This document shows, in pieces, positions 1 through 5,980 of a DNA stretch of 7,289 nt (its first letter is position 1; every line of letters begins with the position of its first letter). Under the pieces are notes generated by a model. It did not search any database. It saw only the letters and a list, made by a program, of their open reading frames with translations, and was not told the DNA's origin. The DNA is taken from the NCBI GenBank assembly GCA_902796635.1, contig CADBPU010000032.1, forward strand, positions 1 to 7,289, in the 5' to 3' direction. The position numbers were made by a program, and so were the translations under genes. The DNA is from an uncultured Eubacteriales bacterium (GTDB lineage Bacteria; Bacillota; Clostridia; Christensenellales; UBA1242).

Positions 1-1
1 T

Positions 2-499
2 CAAAATCTTGAAAAAGAGTTTACTCAAAAGTGCCAAAAAGTAAAGGAACTTTCTGACAAACTTTCTGCTTTGGAGAATACAGAAAAATCTGTACCAGAG
101 TTCGAAAAACAAGATTGGGAAGAGAGTGTAAAAACTTTCTTTTCCCAAAACCCAATGGCAAAGGATTATATTGCTGAAATTTCCGAAGTGCTACTCAATG
201 ACGAAGATGTTGCAAAACAACCAAACTCATTGCAAAATGCTTTGACAAAAGTTTTGGCAAAAAAATTTGTGCCATACGACAAACTTGCTAGTGATGAAGA
301 ATTTTTAGAAAAATATATTTATTCAAACAACAAGGTTAGTCAAAAAATCATCAACAATTATCTTGATGGTTTACAAAAAAACAAGGCAATGCCACTCATT
401 TCCAGCGTAAGTGGCTCTGGGACGTTTAGTAGTCCTGTAAAAAAGCCAAAAACAATTAAAGATGCTGGAAAGATGGTTGAGGCCTATTTCAAACAATAG
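2..499 (+). CDS. Probable phage capsid scaffolding protein, 5' end missing
   Basis: The frame is open from base 2 to the TAG at 497-499, so the gene begins upstream of the window. The TTG at 71 is an internal codon, not a start, because the reading frame continues before it with coiled-coil-like sequence (KCQKVKELSDKLSALEN). The visible 165 residues are acidic-to-basic, strongly helical and without membrane segments or a catalytic motif. The C-terminus is a short basic stretch (SPVKKPKTIKDAG) followed by a last helix ending in VEAYFKQ. A coiled-coil protein with a basic helical C-terminus placed 10 bases upstream of the major capsid gene is the usual position and build of a tailed-phage scaffold. 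Such a protein binds the inside of the procapsid through its C-terminus and leaves before DNA packaging. The capsid protein next door starts directly with its N-arm and lacks a fused delta domain, which fits a separate scaffold. The assignment rests on position and composition, not on a recognised family motif. A capsid-assembly or internal head protein is the alternative. Confidence 0.62.
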   Translation, partial: QNLEKEFTQKCQKVKELSDKLSALENTEKSVPEFEKQDWEESVKTFFSQNPMAKDYIAEISEVLLNDEDVAKQPNSLQNALTKVLAKKFVPYDKLASDEEFLEKYIYSNNKVSQKIINNYLDGLQKNKAMPLISSVSGSGTFSSPVKKPKTIKDAGKMVEAYFKQ

Positions 500-509
500 G
501 AGATAAAAT

Positions 510-1658
510 ATGGTTACACTCACAAGTGCAGATAATGCACTCAAAAAAGTTTATTTGGAAGTTATTTCAAATCAACTCAACACAAATGCAAATCCTTTTC
601 TTGCAAAAATTGAACAAACTTCAAAAGATGTTTGGGGAAAGGAAATTGTAAAAGTTGCACCATTTGGTATTAATGGTGGAATTGGTGCCGGTGATGAAGA
701 TGGAGCTCTTCCAGCAAGCGCAGAAAACAAATATGTTAAGTTCGTGACAGAACTTAAAAACCTTTATGGAAAGATTGAGATTTCAGACAAAGCAATAAGA
801 GCAAGTGAAAACAATGTTGGCGCTTTTGTCAATCTTTTGAATGCTGAAATGGAAGGTCTTATCAAAGCAAGTCAATTCAACTTTGGCAGAATGCTTTTTG
901 GCGATGGCACAGGCAAAATTGCAACAATCAGTGCTGTTTCATCAGGTGCTATGACAGTTGATACAGTAAAAAATATGATTGAAGGTTTGGTTGTTGATAT
1001 TTACACAAGTGCTGAATCAAAAGTTGTTTCTGGTGCAAGAATTACTGCTGTTGATAGAGCAAACAAAAAATTTACAGTAGATAAAGAATTGCCAGAAACA
1101 GTGGTTGCAACATGTTTTGTAACAGTTCAAAATTCTTATGGAAAAGAATTGACAGGACTTGGCGCTATATTTGGTGCAAGCACATTATATGGTGTCACAA
1201 AAGCAACAAATGCTTGGATGAACCCATACACAGCAACTATTTCATCAATAAGTGATAGCGCACTTCAAACTGCTATTGATTATCTTGATGAAAACGTTGG
1301 CAGTGTTGTTGACTATATCACATGTTCAAGTGATGTTAAAAGAGCATATATTGCATATCTTGCAACATCAAGACAAAACTTTGAATATATGGAACTTCAA
1401 GGTGGTTTCAAAGCAATCAGTTATAACGGAATCCCTGTTGTAAGTGATAGATTTGTTCCAGATTCAACAATGTACTTACTCAACACAAAAGAATTTGCTT
1501 TACATCAACTTTGCGATTGGCAATGGCTTGCAGGTGAAGATGGCAGAATTTTGAAACAAAATTCAGGTTATGCTACATATTCTGCAACACTCGTTAAATA
1601 CGCAGACCTTATCTGCAACAAACCAGCAGGACAAGCAAAACTTACATTATCAGCTTAA
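510..1658 (+). CDS. Phage major capsid protein, HK97 fold
   Basis: This 382-aa protein forms the icosahedral shell. It starts at ATG 510, five bases after an AGGAGAT site (498-504) that overlaps the stop of the scaffold gene. Residues 1-45 look like the N-arm. Residues 46-85 are a Gly-rich E-loop-like segment (VKVAPFGINGGIGAGDEDG, then ALPAS and NKYVKF). Residues 84-130 carry the typical NLYGKIEISDKAIRAS strand and spine helix and end in RMLFGDGTGK. Residues about 160-215 look like a small beta-rich insertion (VVSGARITAVDRANKKFTV). Residues 245-300 resemble the A-domain with ITCSSDVKRAYIAYL, followed by NGIPVVSDRFVPDSTMYLLN (306-325) and a C-terminal strand. About 380 residues with no N-terminal delta domain or protease motif is usual for capsid proteins with a separate scaffold. 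The fold call is from pattern recognition of these segments. The exact subfamily is not determined. Confidence 0.93.
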   Translation: MVTLTSADNALKKVYLEVISNQLNTNANPFLAKIEQTSKDVWGKEIVKVAPFGINGGIGAGDEDGALPASAENKYVKFVTELKNLYGKIEISDKAIRASENNVGAFVNLLNAEMEGLIKASQFNFGRMLFGDGTGKIATISAVSSGAMTVDTVKNMIEGLVVDIYTSAESKVVSGARITAVDRANKKFTVDKELPETVVATCFVTVQNSYGKELTGLGAIFGASTLYGVTKATNAWMNPYTATISSISDSALQTAIDYLDENVGSVVDYITCSSDVKRAYIAYLATSRQNFEYMELQGGFKAISYNGIPVVSDRFVPDSTMYLLNTKEFALHQLCDWQWLAGEDGRILKQNSGYATYSATLVKYADLICNKPAGQAKLTLSA

Positions 1659-1667
1659 TTAAGGAGT

Positions 1668-1702
1668 TAGTGAATTGCCACAAGTTTTGTGGCAATTTGC
1701 TA
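1668..1702 (+). promoter_or_regulatory. Strong hairpin directly after the capsid gene
   Basis: The core is a perfect 11-bp inverted repeat, AATTGCCACAA (1673-1683) and TTGTGGCAATT (1687-1697), with a 3-base loop. Five further pairs (1668-1672 with 1698-1702, two of them G-U) extend the stem to 16 bp. It begins 10 bases after the capsid stop codon and immediately after an AAGGAG site (1661-1666). The following sequence is T-rich but interrupted (TATATTTATT), so it would be at best a leaky intrinsic terminator. Likely roles, by inference, are partial termination or 3'-end protection of the capsid mRNA, giving more capsid than connector protein. The structure also covers possible GTG (1670) and TTG (1675) starts of the next gene. 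Confidence 0.7.
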
Positions 1703-1710
1703 TATTTATT

Positions 1711-1989
1711 ATGATTTATCAAGAAATAAAAAGTGACCTTTTTAATATAGTCAAAAGGATAAAAAGTATCAATTCAAAATATTTTGTTTTGTATAACTTT
1801 AAGAGAAAAAAATACGAAGTTCATTTTAAGCGTTCAAAAAACACATATGAATTAACTATTCCTTTTGATACTCTTGATGCAAGAGCAGTAAATCTTGTTA
1901 TGAAAACAAAAATGGAAAATCAAAAAAAGTTGCTTGAAGAAATTGAAGAATCAAATAAAAAATTACAGGGGAGCATGTATGGAGATTAA
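1711..1989 (+). CDS. Small unrecognised protein between capsid and adaptor genes
   Basis: The protein is 92 aa from ATG 1711. A longer 104-aa version starting at TTG 1675 is possible and would use the AAGGAG site at 1661-1666. However, that TTG lies within the stem of the post-capsid hairpin, and the extra residues (MPQVLWQFAIFI) are an unlikely hydrophobic prefix. ATG 1711 has no good ribosome site of its own, so the start is uncertain. The protein is hydrophilic with no membrane segment in the short form. The middle is basic and beta-like (SKYFVLYNFKRKKYEVHFKR, residues about 24-43). It is followed by TIPFDTLDARAV, then a C-terminal helix rich in Glu and Lys (ENQKKLLEEIEESNKKL). Its position between capsid and adaptor genes suggests a minor head or assembly protein, but no function is recognised. 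Its 3' end overlaps the next gene by 11 bases. Confidence 0.75.
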   Translation: MIYQEIKSDLFNIVKRIKSINSKYFVLYNFKRKKYEVHFKRSKNTYELTIPFDTLDARAVNLVMKTKMENQKKLLEEIEESNKKLQGSMYGD

Positions 1990-2527
1990 TGATGTAATAA
2001 AAGAAGTTGCAAACATGTTGCAACTATCAAATGTATATAGTGCAAATTTTGATGCAGATAGTTTTGACACTCAAACACAAAAAGATATCAATTTGATTGT
2101 GAGTTGTATTAATGAAGTTTTGTGTGATATTGCAACTGACCATTTGTCACTAAAAAAGACAGAAACGATATCAGTTAGTGGGGGCGTATATCAACTATCA
2201 AACCTTTCAAACACTTTTCACAAATTGATTGAAGTAAAGACAAACAAACCATATAAGGTTGAACTCGAAAATTTGTATATTGAAAATGGAACTTATGAAA
2301 TAACTTATAGTTTTCTTCCAGATATCTATGAATTTGGCGATACTATTGAAAATTTTGACACACGCCTTACAATGTATGCTCTTTGTTTTGGTGTTGCAGC
2401 AGAATATTGCTTGATTTCTGGTAATTATAACGAAAGTGAAATGTGGAACAGCAGATTTGAAAGTGCAATGCAAATTGCAAAGAGAAAAAATGGTTTAACA
2501 AAACTTAAAGAGAGAAGGTGGATATGA
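1979..2527 (+). CDS. Probable head-tail adaptor (head-completion) protein
   Basis: The protein has 182 residues. ATG 1979 is preferred over the upstream in-frame TTG 1934 because AGGGGAG (1967-1973) sits five bases before it. Residues 1-55 are helical (DVIKEVANMLQL, then KDINLIVSCINEVLCDIATDHL). Residues 60-118 form a beta-rich insert (TETISVSGGVYQLSNL, then YEITYSFLPDIYEFGDTI). Residues 126-170 are a long helical segment (RLTMYALCFGVAAEYCLISGNYNESEMWNSRFESAM). The C-terminus is basic and ends in KERRWI. A helical bundle with a beta insert and an exposed basic, aromatic C-terminus is the plan of adaptor proteins that dock on the portal, such as P22 gp4, T7 gp11 and HK97 gp6-type connectors. 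Here the order adaptor then beta-rich hub supports the podovirus-like reading. The start overlaps the previous gene by 11 bases and the stop overlaps the next start by four (ATGA), so the three are likely co-translated. The assignment is an inference from architecture and position. Confidence 0.68.
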   Translation: MEINDVIKEVANMLQLSNVYSANFDADSFDTQTQKDINLIVSCINEVLCDIATDHLSLKKTETISVSGGVYQLSNLSNTFHKLIEVKTNKPYKVELENLYIENGTYEITYSFLPDIYEFGDTIENFDTRLTMYALCFGVAAEYCLISGNYNESEMWNSRFESAMQIAKRKNGLTKLKERRWI

Positions 2528-4023
2528 AAAAAACAAAATACCCAAAAACTTCAACAATAGAGTTCAATATTTCAAATTTTGCCGAAGGAATAGATGCTTC
2601 TACTGATGAAAATGTTACTGATATAAATAAATCAGTCAATTCATTTAACTTTGAGTATAAAAATGGAGCATTGACAGAAGGTTTGGGTTTTGAAAACTTG
2701 ACTTTGCCAAAATATCATGATGAAGGCAGTGTTGAAATGACACCTAGATATGTTCTTGATGAAGAAGCATCGCATACATTTGCAAAAATAGCACATTTCA
2801 AAGAGTTTGATTTACTCACTCAAAAAAGAAATGATAAATTGTTTTTGATTGCTGATGACAATATACCTGCATATTCTCAACTTATTTCCACTGGTGCAAT
2901 TTTTGGACACCTACGCCAAATCTTTCCACAAGAATGTCCAAAAGTTGCCAATTATCATAATGGTGAAAGAGACGTAATTTTGTTTTATAGTGATACTGAC
3001 AAAATTTATGCTTGGGATAATCAAGACTACGCTGTGCAATATGCAAATACGCCAGCCATTTATGATTTTTGTGAATTTAATGATAGGGTTGTGGCTGTTT
3101 TAAGTGGCGAGAGATTGACTATTCGTATGGAAAAAATCAATCTTTTGCAATGGACAGAAACACCAACTGCAAATGCAAAACTAATCACTTTTGATAGTGA
3201 AAGGGGATACATAAACAAATTGGTATCTTTTAATGGTTATTTGTTTATTATTAGAGATTTTGGAATAAGCAGACTTGACACAAGCAACATTGTTTCTCAT
3301 CTGCTCTGTTCAGGTAGCAGAATGTATGCAAACACTGCTTGCGTTTGTGGAAATAGGGGCTTAATTCTTTGCAAAGACGGCATTTATGAATTCAATAATG
3401 TTTCTGCAAAAAAAATAAATTTGAAAATTAATAGATTGTTGAAAGGTGTATCAAATCAATATGCAGTTGCATCATTTAGAAATGGTGTATATTATCTTGC
3501 TTGCAGATTAAATTTTGATGACAACAGACAAATTGGTTGTGAAAGTGGCGAGTATCATAACAATGCTTTGATTGCTTTTGATACAAACACAAACAAGTAT
3601 TCAATTTGCAGGGGCATTGATATAAGATATCTTTGTACAATTCAATATGATTCTTGCGATAAACTGCTTGCTTGTTTCAATGGGACTTATGCTTCTCAAA
3701 TTGGTCAAATCACATTGGACGGCAAATTCTTTGGAAACAACCAAACAAAATTTTGGTCTTCACCACTTACTGACATGGGTTATAGCAACAAGATAAAATA
3801 CATAAAAGAATTTTCTGTTTTATCTCTATACGACATAACAGTAAAAGTTTTTTCGGAAAGCGAAAGCAGAGAATTTGTTGTAAAAGGCAGTAATATTATT
3901 TCCAGAATACCTGTTAGAATAAAGGGTAAACAAATTGGAATATCCATCACAAGCACAACTCAAAAGGCATATGTAAGCAATCTTAAACTTGTTGCCAACC
4001 TTGTTGACAATGAATATGTATAA
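2524..4023 (+). CDS. Probable tail-hub / packaged-DNA stabilisation protein
   Basis: The protein is 499 aa from ATG 2524, in an ATGA overlap with the adaptor gene. The in-frame GTG at 2518 overlaps the AGAAGG ribosome site (2513-2518) and is less likely. It has almost no helical or hydrophobic stretches. Instead it shows repeated short beta-blade-like units: DVILFYSDTDKIYAWD (150-165), FNDRVVAVLSGERLTI (185-200), FNGYLFIIRDFGISRLD (236-252), CGNRGLILCKDGIYEFN (275-291), FRNGVYYLACRLNF (318-331) and NALIAFDTNTNKYSICRG (347-364). A separate C-terminal beta domain (about 410-499) begins WSSPLTDMGYSNKIKYIKEF. The N-terminal KNGALTEGLGFENL (46-59) resembles the opening of P22 gp10-like proteins, where a template peptide precedes a propeller. 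P22 gp10 (about 470 aa) and T7 gp12 follow an adaptor gene in the same order and close the portal channel after packaging. It is one of the better supported structural calls after the capsid, but family membership was not tested by search. Confidence 0.68.
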   Translation: MKKTKYPKTSTIEFNISNFAEGIDASTDENVTDINKSVNSFNFEYKNGALTEGLGFENLTLPKYHDEGSVEMTPRYVLDEEASHTFAKIAHFKEFDLLTQKRNDKLFLIADDNIPAYSQLISTGAIFGHLRQIFPQECPKVANYHNGERDVILFYSDTDKIYAWDNQDYAVQYANTPAIYDFCEFNDRVVAVLSGERLTIRMEKINLLQWTETPTANAKLITFDSERGYINKLVSFNGYLFIIRDFGISRLDTSNIVSHLLCSGSRMYANTACVCGNRGLILCKDGIYEFNNVSAKKINLKINRLLKGVSNQYAVASFRNGVYYLACRLNFDDNRQIGCESGEYHNNALIAFDTNTNKYSICRGIDIRYLCTIQYDSCDKLLACFNGTYASQIGQITLDGKFFGNNQTKFWSSPLTDMGYSNKIKYIKEFSVLSLYDITVKVFSESESREFVVKGSNIISRIPVRIKGKQIGISITSTTQKAYVSNLKLVANLVDNEYV

Positions 4024-4050
4024 CAAAAACGCAAAGATTTGGAGATTTCT

Positions 4051-4308
4051 GTGTATAGTTTGAGTGAAATTCAAGAAGGAATAAAAAAATATAAAATTAA
4101 ACAAATTTTGTCTAGTGGAGAAAATGATATGTTTGATAATAAAATTGATAGAAAAGCTGTTGAAGAGTGTTTGCTTCAAGAAGAAGAAAAAGTTGACAAG
4201 TTAAATTTGAAACAGACTTTGGAAAATATTGAAGAGGATAAACGTTTGGAAAGCATAATAAATTTGAAAGACAGACATGTGGAACGAGATTGTAAATTTA
4301 GCAATTAA
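4051..4308 (+). CDS. Small helical protein of unknown function
   Basis: The protein is 85 aa from GTG 4051, chosen because GGAGA (4041-4045) lies five bases upstream. The in-frame TTG at 4039 would overlap that site. It is highly charged and predicted helical throughout (SLSEIQEGIKKYKIKQIL at the start, then KAVEECLLQEEEKVDKLNLKQTLENIEEDKRLESI), with no membrane segment, signal peptide or metal motif. It lies 27 bases after the hub gene and overlaps the following holin-like gene by 32 bases, so the two are probably translationally coupled. Possible roles are a small virion or chaperone protein, or a cytoplasmic partner of the holins. None is supported by a recognised motif. Confidence 0.72.
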   Translation: MYSLSEIQEGIKKYKIKQILSSGENDMFDNKIDRKAVEECLLQEEEKVDKLNLKQTLENIEEDKRLESIINLKDRHVERDCKFSN

Positions 4309-4627
4309 AAATGGACTGTGGGCAGTTTTGTTTTTAGGACTATTTATTTTTGTGATTAGAGATAGCACAAGTAGAGAAAAAAAATATCAACAAACAATAA
4401 AGGATTTGACATCTCATCTAGGTATTGTGAAAGAGATAAAAGAAGACGTTGATGATATAAAAGATATAGTTTTCAAAAATAAAAATTCTTCAAAAAATCG
4501 TAAAAAATCAATAAAAAATGTTCAAAATGATGCAAAAAATCAAAAAAACGTTGAAATTGTTTCAAGTAGCATCCAAAAAACAGACAAAAAACAAAAAGTG
4601 ATTTTGGAGAAAAGAGATGAAAGATAA
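4277..4627 (+). CDS. BhlA/UviB-type holin-like protein with a lysine-rich tail
   Basis: The protein is 116 aa. The N-terminal half has the pattern of the BhlA/UviB holin-like family: a short polar lead (MWNEIVNLAIKNG), one membrane segment (about 14-27, LWAVLFLGLFIFVI), an immediate RDSTSREKKYQ boundary, and an amphipathic helix (TIKDLTSHLGIVKEIKEDVDDIKDIV). Family members are associated with phage lysis or bacteriocin release and act in the cytoplasmic membrane. They are usually well under 100 residues. This one continues for about 50 more residues of Lys/Asn/Gln-rich, probably disordered sequence, which is atypical. ATG 4277 lies inside the previous gene and has only a weak ribosome site, so translation is probably coupled. 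The 3' end overlaps the next holin gene by 11 bases. Family recognition is by pattern. Whether it has holin activity is inferred. Confidence 0.8.
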   Translation: MWNEIVNLAIKNGLWAVLFLGLFIFVIRDSTSREKKYQQTIKDLTSHLGIVKEIKEDVDDIKDIVFKNKNSSKNRKKSIKNVQNDAKNQKNVEIVSSSIQKTDKKQKVILEKRDER

Positions 4628-4940
4628 ATTAAAAAGTTATTCGTTTTGGATGAGTGTTTCTGCTGCCGTTGTGCTTGTTGTCAACAATATAGGCAAACAT
4701 TTTGGCTTTTATGTTGACAATGACATTATTGCAGAAATTGTGGATAGTATTTGTGGTGTTCTTATTTTGTTTGGCGTTTTGACCATGACAAAAGAAGAAA
4801 AAAAGTCTAATGAAGAAAACATAGATAATAAAACAAATTGCAATTCAAAATCACAAGATGAAAAAACAAAAAATAGTCAAATTCAAAAAAAAGAAGATAA
4901 AAAAATTTCTACAAATGAATTTGATAAATTGCAAAAATAA
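4617..4940 (+). CDS. phi-LC3-type phage holin with a polar C-terminal tail
   Basis: The protein is 107 aa from ATG 4617, seven bases after GGAG (4606-4609). It begins MKDKLKSYSFWMSVSAAVVLVVNNIG and has two membrane segments: about 10-25, and 40-57 (EIVDSICGVLILFGVLT). A short FGFYVDNDI turn lies between them. This is the arrangement of the phi-LC3 holin family, which forms membrane lesions that let endolysin reach the wall. In the common family members the sequence ends soon after the second segment, often with an NP-type motif. Here 50 residues rich in Lys, Asn, Gln and Glu follow, similar in composition to the tail of the preceding protein. No endolysin gene follows: the operon ends at a terminator 30 bases later. 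An A8 run (4885-4892) in the tail could be a slippage site, but nothing requires it. Confidence 0.82.
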   Translation: MKDKLKSYSFWMSVSAAVVLVVNNIGKHFGFYVDNDIIAEIVDSICGVLILFGVLTMTKEEKKSNEENIDNKTNCNSKSQDEKTKNSQIQKKEDKKISTNEFDKLQK

Positions 4941-4969
4941 AATCAGTTCAAAATAAAAAGTGGATAAGG

Positions 4970-5001
4970 AAAAGCAAGGAAAAAAACTCCTTGCTTTTTT
5001 T
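4970..5001 (+). terminator. Rho-independent terminator ending the phage operon
   Basis: AAAAGCAAGGA (4970-4980) pairs perfectly with TCCTTGCTTTT (4988-4998) around a 7-base loop and runs into an uninterrupted T tract ending at 5001. It lies 30 bases after the holin stop codon. Because the left arm begins with an A run, it may also work weakly on the opposite strand. Confidence 0.92.
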
Positions 5002-5050
5002 AATATATTACTAATATGTACATTTTTTTTAATTTGACTTTGTTATTTGT

Positions 5051-5079
5051 TTGCTAAAAGTCGTTTTATTGTTTATAAT
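5051..5079 (+). promoter_or_regulatory. Sigma-A-type promoter for the membrane-protein pair
   Basis: A -35 box TTGCTA (5051-5056) is separated by exactly 17 bases from a perfect -10 box TATAAT (5074-5079). It sits in an AT-rich stretch after the terminator and 29 bases before the ATG at 5109. A T8 run and other AT-rich sequence upstream could act as an UP element. This indicates that the downstream genes are transcribed independently of the phage operon. Confidence 0.75.
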
Positions 5080-5108
5080 TAAAGAGAATATATTTGTTTG
5101 GGGGAATA

Positions 5109-5930
5109 ATGAAATTTTTGAAATTAGGTGCAAAGTATTCCATAAAAAATTGCTGGTGGCTTCTTCTCATTTGGTTATTGCCATCAATTTTTGTTGGATT
5201 TTGCTGTGGACCATATCAAATAATACAATTTATGAACACATATCCAAGCACAACAATTTCAAGTTTTGGAGATTTGTTCACAATTTTGATGCCTTTTAAT
5301 TGGCAAAGAGTGGTTTTCACTTTGCTTGCTGTTATAGTTGTTGCAATATTTTTGAGTATGGCAATAGGTCAAACAGAAAGCCATATGAGAAGTGGAAAAT
5401 TAAAGTTTAAGGAAATCTTTTCATATATCAACAATGATATTTTGGTAGTTCTTATCAATGTCGCAGTTTTGGAACTTATTTATGTTGCTTTGACTTTTAT
5501 TTTTGGTTCAGTTATTTTCTTGTTTCATTTGCTAATAAGTGGCATACCAAATGCACCAACTGTTTTGTGTTCAATCATAGCAGTTGTCATCTGTTGTGTG
5601 ATTTTATTTCTTTATATGCTTGCAAGTGTTTTGATGTTGATTAATATTCCAAATATGATATCAAACGGATATTCACTCAAAGAAGGAATAGGCAGTACTA
5701 CACAACTTATAGGAAAAAATATGTATAGACTTTTGCTCGCGTATGTAATTCCTTATCTTATTATTATTCCTGCAATTAGTTTGTTATGTAGGACTAATGT
5801 CTTGTGGCTAGGCAATATTTTATGTTATTTGCTTATGACAGTTTACTATTCAGCACTCACAATGACATCATATTTTGAACTTTCAGACACAAACAGATAT
5901 GACAACAGAAAATATTATAATTATAAATAG
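5109..5930 (+). CDS. Multi-pass membrane protein of unknown function (first of a pair)
   Basis: The protein is 273 aa from ATG 5109, three bases after a GGGGGA ribosome site (5100-5105). An upstream in-frame TTG at 5094 precedes the site and is rejected. A short amphipathic start (KFLKLGAKYSIKN) leads into hydrophobic segments at about 15-34, 66-86, 110-143 (long, perhaps two), 152-178, 206-226 and 231-254. The tail is polar and Tyr/Asn-rich (ELSDTNRYDNRKYYNYK). There is no signal peptide cleavage site, ATP-binding motif or catalytic motif. The cytoplasmic-type loop with IPNMISNGYSLKEGI (180-194) lines up with an equivalent loop in the next protein. The layout is reminiscent of poorly characterised integral membrane families such as DUF975 or the membrane domain of glycerophosphodiester phosphodiesterases, but I would not assign it to either. 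It has its own promoter and is probably co-transcribed with the next gene, 50 bases downstream. Confidence 0.85.
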   Translation: MKFLKLGAKYSIKNCWWLLLIWLLPSIFVGFCCGPYQIIQFMNTYPSTTISSFGDLFTILMPFNWQRVVFTLLAVIVVAIFLSMAIGQTESHMRSGKLKFKEIFSYINNDILVVLINVAVLELIYVALTFIFGSVIFLFHLLISGIPNAPTVLCSIIAVVICCVILFLYMLASVLMLINIPNMISNGYSLKEGIGSTTQLIGKNMYRLLLAYVIPYLIIIPAISLLCRTNVLWLGNILCYLLMTVYYSALTMTSYFELSDTNRYDNRKYYNYK

Positions 5931-5980
5931 TTCTTGTTCTCGAAAATTTGTACTAATCTAAAAAAAATTGGAGATAAATT

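Noticed and set aside
71..499. Scaffold gene starting at TTG 71
   Set aside because: The frame is open to the window start with matching coiled-coil sequence, and there is no ribosome site before base 71.
1252..1443. Alternative + frame inside the capsid gene
   Set aside because: It is fully contained in the HK97-fold capsid gene, and its hydrophobic translation is a frame shadow.
3826..4179. 117-codon minus-strand frame across the hub gene end and next gene
   Set aside because: It overlaps two well-supported + strand genes, is Phe/Asn/Ile-rich as antisense of AT-rich coding DNA, and matches no family pattern.
5034..5062. TTGACT at 5034-5039 as a -35 box
   Set aside because: It is the better -35 match, but no -10-like sequence lies 16-18 bases downstream. 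TTGCTA with a 17-base spacer to a perfect TATAAT is the better promoter.
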